Shown: one piece after another, positions 32,140-43,100 of the stretch | Layout: every line of letters starts with the position of its first letter | How positions within the stretch are numbered: position 1 is the first letter of the stretch | NCBI GenBank assembly: GCA_945643635.1 | Contig: CALZFC010000248.1 | Span: forward strand, 1,789,001-1,853,000 | DNA: 64,000 nt | Source of the DNA: Allodiplogaster sudhausi | Taxonomy: Eukaryota > Nematoda > Chromadorea > Rhabditida > Diplogasteridae | Reading direction: 5' to 3' | Translations under genes and position numbers: made by a program | Notes under the pieces: generated by a model | Told to the model about the DNA's origin: nothing | Seen by the model: only the letters and a program-made list of their open reading frames with translations | Databases searched by the model: none

Positions 32140-35100
32140 ATGAGCCTCCTCTTAGCACTTATTCCGCTGCTGCTCGTTTCGTCCGCGCTAACAGGCTTGT
32201 GTTTATATTCTATTTTTAATTGTTTTTTAAAGAAAGAATTCTAAAATGAGAAATATTTGCTCAAACAAAATCCATACCAAAGATGAGAACTGTTAAAGGT
32301 TATTAGAAAGAACATGAAAATTTTTTTATTAATTAAAAAGATAAATATTTTTTAGATAGTGCCACCGCCGCAGCAGCAGAGTGTCGCATGGCCGCGTGCG
32401 CCACCGCCTACCACCGGACGATGGAGTACGAGGGACTGGCGGCTGCGCAAGACGAGAGATACTGCCAGGTGTTCATTTTATTTTATTTTATATTCAAAGG
32501 AATGTAATGAACCTTATAACAATGGGGCTTGCGATTTCGGCGATGTTATCATACATCTGGAGTATATAAGAGATATGTACTTTGATAGATAAATTTTCTC
32601 AATCTCATAACGGGTTTGTTATATTATACATATGTATATGTACAACAGTTCTCGAAGGCCATTCTCTGGGCAAAGAGTCCCGAGAACATTTCTTTTTTAA
32701 ATATATTTTTAAACCGCCAAATTGAAGCTTCTGGCGACGTACCGCGCATGCTTGCGTGAGTCGGGCGGTGCGTGCCGCGGCAATCTTCAGTTCCACTCGG
32801 ACGCGTTCTACCTCGAGCGACAGTGGACGGCGCTCGGCTGCGGCGCCGTTGTCGCCGCCGCGCCTCCGCCCGCGGATGGCGAGAATAGGTTAGGAGATAT
32901 TTGAGGGTTTTTTTTTTAAGTTTAATTGTTTATTTATATTTATGCCCTGTTATACATACAAATGTAGATATGTAAGCATATTGCAGAGAAGAAATGAATA
33001 AATCAATCGTTTGAAGATGCCATCTGATGCCGTCGACCTCGTCGCCGGACGCCGTCCGCCACTGCGCCTTCTGGGGGGACCCTCATCTGCGCACATTTGA
33101 CGGACGCTTCCACGCATGCGAGCTGAGCGGCGCCACTCCACTCGTTGATAATAGGTGGCCGGAACGGATGAGTGAGACTCGGGTTTACTGATGCACTGAT
33201 CTGTATAGTAAGATCTTTATAGATAAATAGTATATTCTTACTTACTTTTGTATTTTGTTTATAATATGTAGATACTTACATATCAATAATAATAAATAAT
33301 AATAAAAAACATAAAAATAAAAAAATGCCGATAATTTTGTTTGGAAAACAAAAAAATGAGAAATTTTTCAGATATTTCCTCGTGCAAGTGTCGAGTAGAC
33401 GTGTTCGCGAGGACAGCTTCGTGACGGCTGTCAGCAAGGTTTGCACTATTACGCGCCATTGGGAATTGAACCGGGATGCCAAGGACGCAAGCGGCCCACT
33501 CGGCCATCCTCCCCTCATCCGTTCAGGTGACTGTCATCGTGCGACGGCACAATTGCACGACCGAGCAGCTTCGTTACGAGGCGAGCGCCGAGGCTGCGAC
33601 GTTGCCGGTCGCCTTTGTCGACGGCACGACGCAGGCCGTCGTGCATGGACAGCAGGCCGTGCAGGTTAGGCAATTTCTTTGCATGCTCCTCGATTGAAGT
33701 CGTCGTCATAATAACATTGTAGTCGTTTGAGAGTCCCATAGAACGATCATGACCGCTAGCAAGTGTGTCCATGAAATGAATGCAGGTCCTTCGCCAAGAG
33801 GACGACCACGTCGAGATCGCGCTCCGGCACGCCGATTCCACGGTGCTCGTGCGGCGACGCGGCCCGTATCTGAGCGTCGCCATTCGCATGCCCAGTCAGG
33901 TCGTGCAGGTACGAATCTCTCCACCTCTCTCTTTCCCTCTCCCTCTCGTTCCCACTCTCTCTCTCCATCCCTCTCCCCTAATCTCTCTCCCTCCCTCTCA
34001 CTCTCTCCCTCTCCCTCTCTTGTCCTCTCTCTCTCTCCCTCTCTCTCCTTCTCCCTCCCTCCCTTTCCTTTTCCCCTCTCTCTCTCTCTCATCGTCTCTC
34101 AGGCGACTCCGCCGTCCTCGTCGGCCGTGCTGTCTGAGCAGCTGTGCCACTCTGGCTGCCGCCGCGCCGTTCTTCTTCCCCTGCCTGCCGCCCTCGCCAA
34201 TCCCTCCGCCTTCTCCGCCTGTCATCGTGCGCCCCTTCACGTGCCCATCAAGCTTGCAGCGGGTAGGTGCACTTTTTAAAGTCATGTTTTTTTGTTACTA
34301 AAAACATTTTCTCTGCTCACATTCGTTTTTAACTGTAAGAAAGTATGTTTATAAATTGTTAAATAATTTTAGCAAAACAAAGTATGTATTCCAGAGCGTT
34401 GCAAGGCACTGAACGCTACGGACGACTACTTTGACTCGTGCGTCTTCGATCTCATGGTCACAGGTACAACTCTAGCTTAAAGGAGGTCCGAGGCGAATAA
34501 ATAGTCTCTTGTTCTTTCGCCTTATTTGGTCGGGTTCAGGTAGAAACTTCGATTGCAAGTGTCCCGAAGTCACAAAAAATTCATGCCCTGAGGAAATTAA
34601 CACTGTTTTCTACTTTGAATTCCCAAATATTTTATTTTCCCGCAATTTTCAAAAATTTTTGATAGAGCAACACCGTGACCGCTGGGGCCAACCGAGTCAT
34701 GTACATGAATTGCATACATATGTTTCGCGCAACCAACATTGGCCGGGTTTTTCTTAACACGTAAGCTCACCTGGCATTGGTGCAAACCACAAGTTTCTGA
34801 GGGGAGAGGAGAGGGGCAGTAGCAGCATTTCTGTTGATTCTTTACTCCGTACGTTTTATCATTCCGCCCAAATCCGTCAGGGACTTCGTGGTAGGAGTTT
34901 TTCCCTTGTGACCTCCTTTAAAGGAAGGAGATCACTGAAATATTATTTGTGAGATTTCAAATTGATGCGGCCATTCATTCCACTCTCATACGCAATTTTG
35001 ACGCGGCAGTTTGTGCGACATGCGAAATAGCGTACGAGAGATGGTTATACTATCAAGGTGACCGCGGCCATTTGAACTGACATTACATAATTATTTTTCG

Positions 35101-35461
35101 GTAATTGGCCACAAATTGGGCTAAATAATTGAATTGTTTGATAACACGAGGATAGATTGATATTGTCTGGGAAGAGTAGATGAAGAAATTGAAGTTGATA
35201 TTCGTAGGTGACGAGCAGCTGGCCGCCATGTCGCGCGACTCGCAAACAGACATGGAGCGCGCCCTCACAAGGCGACGCGCCTACTCTGTCGGCCGCGTCG
35301 ACATCTCGCCCTACGAACATCTCGCTCGTCATACTTGGAGCGGCTGCGCGCCAACGCCGCCGCCGCCTCCCGCATCCTCGACGATACGCTCCGCCCACCC
35401 GTCCACTTCGGCCGTTTGCGTACTGATAATTATAGCACGCTGCTTGTTGGCCGTTTTATAA
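32140..35461 (+). CDS. drag-1: Repulsive guidance molecule (RGM) family, GPI-anchored BMP co-receptor; likely drag-1 orthologue
   Basis: Ten exons keep one frame: 32140-32198, 32360-32468, 32728-32888, 33017-33154, 33372-33438, 33527-33664, 33786-33908, 34103-34262, 34395-34463, 35208-35461; about 425 residues, the family's size. Signal peptide MSLLLALIPLLLVSS; N-terminal Cys region with CRMAACATAYHRT and ACLRESGGACRGNLQFHSDA (RGM 'C.RGNL.YHS'); partial von Willebrand D-type core HCAFWGDPHLRTFDGRFHAC, whose GDPH is the known autocleavage site; then VTVIVRRHNCTTEQLRYEAS, HVEIALRHADSTVLVRR, LCHSGC and DYFDSCVFDLMVTG, in the family order. The hydrophobic C-terminus (STSAVCVLIIIARCLLAVL) fits a GPI signal. 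RGMs bind BMPs and neogenin at the cell surface. Exon 1 is the least certain. Intron 7 holds a CT tract and intron 9 a copy of repeat R2. Confidence 0.85.
33912..34101. repeat. (CT)n/CCCT tract filling RGM intron 7
   Basis: Pyrimidine-rich low-complexity sequence occupying nearly all of the intron between exons 7 and 8. Confidence 0.9.
34540..34925 (+). repeat. Dispersed repeat R2, copy 2 (in RGM intron 9)
   Basis: Second copy of the 13735-14012 repeat, same orientation, with an insertion of about 90 bp near 34790-34880 relative to the first copy. Confidence 0.7.
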
Positions 35462-36077
35462 ATTGCATTATATTTCCATATCCCTTCATAAACATATATA
35501 CCATTCACATCTTTGTAACCATGCAAATCGATTCGTTTTGTTCATTTAATTTTTTACGTCGTTTTTTTTACCTCTTCTCCATATGCATATGTATGTATTT
35601 TTCCTCTCGCTATAGGCTATTGAAATGCGCAAGGTACTTCCGATTGATTATTGCTAGCCAGTCAATGTCATTTTCCTGTCTTACACACGAGCCTCTCTTA
35701 CGGGTCCCATCCTTCTGAAAAGAAAAGATTTCTCCCGCTGAATCATTCAGCCAGTTTTTTATTCGCTGAATTATCCTAATTTTGTTTCCTTCTCTTCTCA
35801 TCATAAACATAATAAACAAGAAATCCAGAATGAACACTCTTGAGCAATCGCCAGGGAGAGATAGAGATAGACCGAGAAGAAATTTTGGAGTGTTGAGAGA
35901 TCGACAGCCGAATGGCAGAGGATGGACTTCAAAAGACCAAACTCTACCTTGCTTGTCCTTGAAAATAGGCATTGTACATCGCGTGAACAGCCAGCAAAAA
36001 ACTGTATGTCAAAAAATATTCTGTTTATAGTTGTTTTAACCAATTACGTAGAAATGCAAAGAAGAATAAATGGCATC
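35462..36077. other. 3' flank of RGM gene, no further gene seen
   Basis: Likely 3' UTR and intergenic DNA up to the tRNA array. An AATAAA lies at 35811. An open frame across 35830-35970 (rich in Arg/Asp) has no recognisable family. Confidence 0.5.
35811..35816 (+). terminator. Candidate polyadenylation signal of the RGM gene
   Basis: AATAAA 350 bases downstream of the RGM stop; no closer canonical signal was seen. Confidence 0.3.
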
Positions 36078-36128
36078 CGATCAACACTGATGTCTGCTTG
36101 ATGAATGTCACAAAAATTAAAAGATTTG

Positions 36129-36200
36129 TTCCGATGCCGGGAATCGAACCCGGGCCTTGCGGGTGAGAGCCGCAAATCATGACCACTAGACTACATCGGA
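36129..36200 (-). tRNA. tRNA-Glu (CUC), unit 1, consensus type
   Basis: Minus-strand transcript: acceptor TCCGATG pairs with CATCGGA, discriminator A, no encoded CCA. D-arm GTC-TAGTGGTCAT-GAT, anticodon arm TGCGG-CTCTCAC-CCGCA with anticodon CTC, T-arm CCGGG-TTCGATT-CCCGG. A box TAGTCTAGTGG fits TRGYNNANNNG; B box GGTTCGATTCC is exact. An oligo-T terminator follows within ten bases. It would decode GAG. Confidence 0.95.
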
Positions 36201-36287
36201 TATGTTTCATTAAATCCAACGTGGTGTCTACTTGCCAGAAAGAACAGCTGCAGATATGGAGAAATGTCACAAAAATTAAAAGATTTG

Positions 36288-36359
36288 TTCCGATGCCGGG
36301 AATCGAACCCCGGCCTTGCGGGTGAGAGCCGCAAATCATGACCACTAGACTACATCGGA
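36288..36359 (-). tRNA. tRNA-Glu (CUC), unit 2, T-stem variant
   Basis: Same as unit 1 except that C50 is G, giving a G-G mismatch in the T-stem (plus strand CCCCGG). The A box, B box and anticodon are kept. This class recurs many times through the array. Confidence 0.85.
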
Positions 36360-36446
36360 TATGTTTCATTAAATCCAACGTGGTGTCTACTGGCCAGAAA
36401 GAACAGCTGCAGATATGGAGAAATGTCACAAAAATTAAAAGATTTG

Positions 36447-36518
36447 TTCCGATGCCGGGAATCGAACCCGGGCCTTGCAGGTGAGAGCCGCAAATCATGA
36501 GCACTAGACTACATCGGA
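36447..36518 (-). tRNA. tRNA-Glu (CUC), unit 3, D-loop G19 variant
   Basis: T-stem and acceptor are intact, but the D-loop GG is GC (plus strand GAGCACTAG), removing the conserved G at the end of the A box. The anticodon stem has a G-U wobble (CTGCA). A recurrent class. Confidence 0.75.
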
Positions 36519-36605
36519 TATGTGTATTTAAATCCAACGTGATGTCTACTTGCCAGAAAGAACAGCTGCGGATATGGAGAAATGTCACAAAAATTAAAAG
36601 ATTTG

Positions 36606-36676
36606 TTCCGATGCCGGGAATCAAACCGGGCCTTGCGGGTGAGAGCCGCAAATCATGACCACTAGACTACATCGGA
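36606..36676 (-). pseudogene. tRNA-Glu unit 4, probable tRNA pseudogene
   Basis: 71 nt: one base is missing in the T-arm region and the B box reads GGTTTGATTCC (C56 to T), disturbing the T-loop C that contacts the D-loop. Confidence 0.6.
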
Positions 36677-36762
36677 TATGTTAATTTAAATCCAACGTGA
36701 TGTCTACTTGCCAGAAAGAACAGCTGTGGATATGGAGAAATGTCACAAAATTAAAAGATTTG

Positions 36763-36834
36763 TTTCGATGCCGGGAATCGAACCCTGGCCTTGCGGGTGA
36801 GAGCCGCAAATCATGACCACTCGACTACATCGGA
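36763..36834 (-). tRNA. tRNA-Glu (CUC), unit 5, double-mismatch class
   Basis: Plus strand TTTCGATG and CCCTGG: acceptor pair 2-71 becomes C-A and T-stem pair 50-64 becomes A-G. Plus-strand ACCACTCG also changes the A box to TAGTCGAGTGG. The anticodon loop is intact. This double-mismatch class recurs at regular intervals and may be non-functional. Confidence 0.6.
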
Positions 36835-36920
36835 TATATTTATTTAAATCCAACGTGATGTCTACTTGCCAGAAAGCACAGCTGCGGATATGGAGAAATG
36901 TCACAAAATTAAAAGATTTG

Positions 36921-36992
36921 TTCCGATGCCGGGAATCGAACCCCGGCCTTGCGGGTGAGAGCCGCAAATCATGACCACTAGACTACATCGGA
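36921..36992 (-). tRNA. tRNA-Glu (CUC), unit 6, T-stem variant
   Basis: Same class as unit 2 (C50 to G), otherwise consensus. Confidence 0.8.
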
Positions 36993-37079
36993 TATGTTTC
37001 ATTAAATCCAACGTGGTGTCTACTGGCCAGAAAGAACAGCTGCAGATATGGAGAAATGTCACAAAAATTAAAAGATTTG

Positions 37080-37151
37080 TTCCGATGCCGGGAATCGAAC
37101 CCGGGCCTTGCAGGTGAGAGCCGCAAATCATGAGCACTAGACTACATCGGA
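37080..37151 (-). tRNA. tRNA-Glu (CUC), unit 7, D-loop G19 variant
   Basis: Same class as unit 3: intact acceptor and T-arm, D-loop GC in place of GG. Confidence 0.75.
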
Positions 37152-40100
37152 TATGTGTATTTAAATCCAACGTGATGTCTACTTGCCAGAAAGAACAGCT
37201 GCAGATATGGAAAAATGTCACAAAAAATAAAAGATTTGTTCCGATGCCGGGAATCGAACCCGGGCCTTGCGGGTGAGAGCCGCAAATCATGACCACTAGA
37301 CTACATCGGACATGTTTCATTAAATCCAACGTGGTGTCTACTTGCCAGAAAGAACAGCTGCAGATATGGAGAAATGTCACAAAAGTTAAAAGATTTGTTC
37401 CGATGCCGGGAATCGAACCCGGGCCTTGCGGGTGAGAGCCGCAAATCACGACCGCTAGACTACATCGGATATGTTTCATTAAATCCAACGTGGTGTCTAC
37501 TTGCCAGAAAGAACAGCTGCAGATATGAAGAAATGTCACAAAAGTTAAAAGATTTGTTCCGATGCCGGGAAGCGAACCCTGGCCTTGCGGGTGAGAGCCG
37601 CAAATCATGACCACTAGACTACATCGGATATGTTTCATTAGATCCAACGTGGTGTCTACTTGCCAGAAAGAACAGCTGCAGATATGGAGAAATGTCACAA
37701 AAATTAAAAGATTTGTTCCAATGCCGGGAATCGAACCCGGGCCTTGCGGGTGAGAGCCGCAAATCATGACCACTAGACTACATCGGATATGTGTATTTAA
37801 ATCCAACGTGATGTCTACTTGCCAGAAAGAACAGCTGCAGATATGGAAAAATGTCACAAAAATTAAAAGATTTGTTCCGATGCCGGGAATCGAACCCGGG
37901 CCTTGCGGGTGAGAGCCGCAAATCATGACCACTCGACTACATCGGATATGTTTATTTAAATCCAACGTGATGTCTACTTGCCAGAAAGAACAGCTGCGGA
38001 TATGGAGAATGGCACAAAAATTAAAAGATTTGTTCCGATGCCGGGAATCGAACCCGGGCCTTGCGGGTGAGAGCCGCAAATCATGACCACTAGACTACAT
38101 CGGATATGTTTCATTAAATCCAACGTGGTGTCTACTTGCCAGAAAGAACAGCTGCAGATATGGAGAAATGTCACAAAAATTAAAAGATTTGTTCCGATGC
38201 CGGGAATCGAACCCGGGCCTTGCGGGTGAGAGCCGCAAATCATGACCGCTAGACTACATAGGATATGTTTCATTAAATCCAATGTGGTGTCTACTTGCCA
38301 GAAAGAACAGCTGCAGATATGGAGAAATGTCACAAAAATTAAAAGATTTGTTCCGATGCCGGGAATCGAACCCGGGCCTTGCGGGTGAGAGCCGCAAATC
38401 ATGACCACTAGACTACATCGGATATGTGTATTTAAATCCAACGTGATGTCTACTTGCCTGAAAGAACAGCTGCAGATATGGAAAAATGTCACAAAAAATA
38501 AAAGATTTGTTCCGATGCCGGGAATCGAACCCGGGCCTTGCAGATGAGAGCCGCAAATCATGACCACTAGACTACATCGGATATGTTTCATTAAATCCAA
38601 CGTGATGTCTACTTGCCAGAAAGAACAGCTGCGGATATGGAGAAATGTCACAAAAATTAAAAGATTTGTTCCGATGCCGGGAATCGAACCCGGGCCTTGC
38701 AGGTGAGAGCCGCAAATCATGACCACTCGACTACATCGGATATGTTTATTTAAATCCAACGTGATGTCTACTTGCCAGAAAGAACAGCTGCGGATATTTA
38801 GAAATGTCACAAAATTAAAAGATTTGTTTCGATGCCGGGAATCGAACCCTGGCCTTGCGGGTGAGAGCCGCAAATCATGACCACTCGACTACATCGGATA
38901 TATTTATTTAAATCCAACGTGATGTCTACTTGCCAGAAAGCACAGCTGCGGATATGGAGAAATGTCACAAAATTAAAAGATTTGTTTCGATGCCGGGAAT
39001 CGAACCCTGGCCTTGCGGGTGAGAGCCGCAAATCATGACTACTAGACTACATCGGATATGTTTCATTAAATCCAACGTGGTGTCTACTTGCCAGAAAGAA
39101 CAGCTGTGGATATGGAGAAATGTCACAAAATTAAAAGATTTGTTTCGCTGCCGGGAATCGAACCCTGGCCTTGCGGGTGAGAGCCGCAAATCATGACCAC
39201 TCGACTACATCGGATATATTTATTTAAATCCAACGTGATGTCTACTTGCCAGAAAGCACAGCTGCGGATATGGAGAAATGTCACAAAATTAAAAGATTTG
39301 TTTCGATGCCGGGAATCGAACCCTGGCCTTGCGGGTGAGAGCCGCAAATCATGACCACTCGACTACATCGGACCTGTTTCATTAAATCCAACGTTATGTC
39401 TACTTGCCAGAAAGAACAGCTGCAGATATGGAGAAATGTCACAAAAGTTAAAAGATTTGTTCCGATGCCGGGAATCGAACCCGGGCCTTGCGGGTGAGAG
39501 CCGCAAATCATGACCACTCGACTACATCGGATATGTGTATTTAAATCCAACGTGATGTCTACTTGCCTGAAAGAACAGCTGCAGATATGGAAAAATGTCA
39601 CAAAAAATAAAAGATTTGTTCCGATGCCGGGAATCGAACCCGGGCCTTGCAGGTGAGAGCCGCAAATCATGACCACTAGACTACATCGGATATGTTTCAT
39701 TAAATCCAACGTGATGTCTACTTGCCAGAAAGAACAGCTGCGGATATGGAGAAATGTCACAAAAATTAAAAGATTTGTTCCGATGCCGGGAATCAAACCC
39801 GGGCCTTGCGGGTGAGAGCCGCAAATCATGACCACTAGACTACATCGGATATGTTAATTTAAATCCAACGTGATGTCTACTTGCCAGAAAGAACAGCTGT
39901 GGATATGGAGAAATGTCACAAAATTAAAAGATTTGTTTCGATGCCGGGAATCGAACCCTGGCCTTGCGGGTGAGAGCCGCAAATCATGACCACTCGACTA
40001 CATCGGATATATTTATTTAAATCCAACGTGATGTCTACTTGCCAGAAAGCACAGCTGCGGATATGGAGAAATGTCACAAAATTAAAAGATTTGTTTCGAT

Positions 40101-43100
40101 GCCGGGAATCGAACCCTGGCCTTGCGGGTGAGAGCCGCAAATCATGACTACTAGACTACATCGGATATGTTTCATTAAATCCAACGTGGTGTCTACTTGC
40201 CAGAAAGAACAGCTGCAGATATGGAGAAATGTCACAAAAATTAAAAGTTTTGTTCCGATGCCGGGAATCGAACCCCGGCCTTGCGGGTGAGAGCCGCAAA
40301 TCATGACCACTAGACTACATCGGATATGTTTCATTAAATCCAACGTGGTGTCTACTGGCCAGAAAGAACAGCTGCAGATATGAAGAAATGTCACAAAAGT
40401 TAAAAGATTTGTTCCGATGCCGGGAATCGAACCCGGGCCTTGCAGGTGAGAGCCGCAAATCATGAGCACTAGACTACATCGGATATGTGTATTTAAATCC
40501 AACGTGATGTCTACTTGCCAGAAAGAACAGCTGCAGATATGGAGAAATGTCACAAAAATTAAAAGATTTGTTCCGATGCCGGGAATCGAACCCGGGCCTT
40601 GCGGGTGAGAGCCGCAAATCATGACCACTAGACTACATCGGATATGTGTATTTAAATCCAACGTGATGTCTACTTGCCAGAAAGAACAGCTGCGGATATG
40701 GAGAAATGTCACAAAATTAAAAGATTTGTTCCGATGCCGGGAATCGAACCCGGGCTTTGCGGGTGAGAGCCGCAAATCATGACCACTAGACTACATCGGA
40801 TATGTTTATTTAAATCCAACGTGATGTCTACTTGCCAGAAAGAACAGCTGCGGATATTTAGAAATGTCACAAAATTAAAAGATTTGTTTCGATGCCGGGA
40901 ATCGAACCCTGGCCTTGCGGGTGAGAGCCGCAAATCATGACTACTAGACTACATCGGATATGTTTCATTAAATCCAACGTGATGTCTACTTGCCAGAAAG
41001 AACAGCTGCAGATATGGAGAAATGTCACAAAAATTAAAAGATTTGTTCCGATGCCGGGAATCGAACCCTGGCCTTGCGGGTGAGAGCCGCAAATCATGAG
41101 CACTAGACTACATCGGATATGTGTATTTAAATCCAACGTGATGTCTACTTGCCAGAAAGAACAGCTGCGGATATGGAGAAATGTCACAAAATTAAAAGAT
41201 TTGTTTCGATGCCGGGAATCGAACCCTGGCCTTGCGGGTGAGAGCCGCAAATCATGACCACTCGACTACATCGGACATGTTTCATTAAATCCAACGTTAT
41301 GTCTACTTGCCAGAAAGAACAGCTGCAGATATGGAGAAATGTCACAAAAGTTAAAAGATTTGTTCCGATGCCGGGAATCGAACCCGGGCCTTGCGGGTGA
41401 GAGCCGCAAATCATGACCACTCGACTACATCGGATATATTTATTTAAATCCAACGTGATGTCTACTTGCCAGAAAGCACAGCTGCGGATATGGAGAAATG
41501 TCACAAAATTAAAAGATTTGTTTCGATGCCGGGAATCGAACCCTGGCCTTGCGGGTGAGAGCCGCAAATCATGACTACTAGACTACATCGGATATGTGTA
41601 TTTAAATCCAACGTGATGTCTACTTGCCAGAAAGAACAGCTGCAGATATGGAAAATGTCACAAAAAATAAAAGATTTGTTCCGATGCCGGGAATCGAACC
41701 CGGGCCTTGCGGGTGAGAGCCGCAAATCATGACCACTAGACTACATCGGACATGTTTCATTAAATCCAACGTGGTGTCTACTTGCCAGAAAGAACAGCTG
41801 CAGATATGGAGAAATGTCACAAAAGTTAAAAGATTTGTTCCGATGCCGGGAATCGAACCCGGGCCTTGCGGGTGAGAGCCGCAAATCATGACCGCTAGAC
41901 TACATCGGATATGTTTCATTAAATCCAACGTGGTGTCTACTTGCCAGAAAGAACAGCTGCAGATATGAAGAAATGTCACAAAAGTTAAAAGATTTGTTCC
42001 GATGCCGGGAATCAAACCCGGGCCTTGCAGGTGAGAGCCGCAAATCATGAGCACTAGACTACATCGGATATGTGTATTTAAATCCAACGTGATGTCTACT
42101 TGCCAGAAAGAACAGCTGCAGATATGGAGAAATGTCACAAAAATTAAAAGTTTGTTCCGATGCCGGGAATCGAACCCGGCCTTGCGGGTGAGAGCCGCAA
42201 ATCATGACCACTAGACTACATCGGATATGTGTATTTAAATCCAACGTGATGTCTACTTGCCAGAAAGAACAGCTGCAGATATGGAAAATGTCACAAAAAA
42301 TAAAAGATTTGTTTCGATGCCGGGAATCGAACCCTGGCCTTGCGGGTGAGAGCCGCAAATCATGACCACTCGACTACATCGGATATATTTATTTAAATCC
42401 AACGTGATGTCTACTTGCCAGAAAGCACAGCTGCGGATATGGAGAAATGTCACAAAAATTAAAAGTTTTGTTCCGATGCCGGGAATCGAACCCGGCCTTG
42501 CGGGTGAGAGCCGCAAATCATGACCACTAGACTACATCGGATATGTTTCATTAAATCCAACGTGGTGTCTACTATCCAGAAAGAACAGCTGCAGATATGA
42601 AGAAATGTCACAAAAGTTAAAAGATTTGTTCCGATGCCGGGAATCGAACCCGGGCCTTGCAGGTGAGAGCCGCAAATCATGAGCACTAGACTACATCGGA
42701 TATGTGTATTTAAATCCAACGTGATGTCTACTTGCCAGAAAGAACAGCTGCAGATATGGAGAAATGTCACAAAAATTAAAAGATTTGTTCCGATGCCGGG
42801 AATCGAACCCGGGCCTTGCGGGTGAGAGCCGCAAATCATGACCACTAGACTACATCGGATATGTGTATTTAAATCCAACGTGATGTCTACTTGCCAGAAA
42901 GAACAGCTGCGGATATGGAGAAATGTCACAAAATTAAAAGATTTGTTCCGATGCCGGGAATCGAACCCGGGCTTTGCGGGTGAGAGCCGCAAATCATGAC
43001 CACTAGACTACATCGGATATGTTTATTTAAATCCAACGTGATGTCTACTTGCCAGAAAGAACAGCTGCGGATATGGAGAAATGTCACAAAATTAAAAGAT

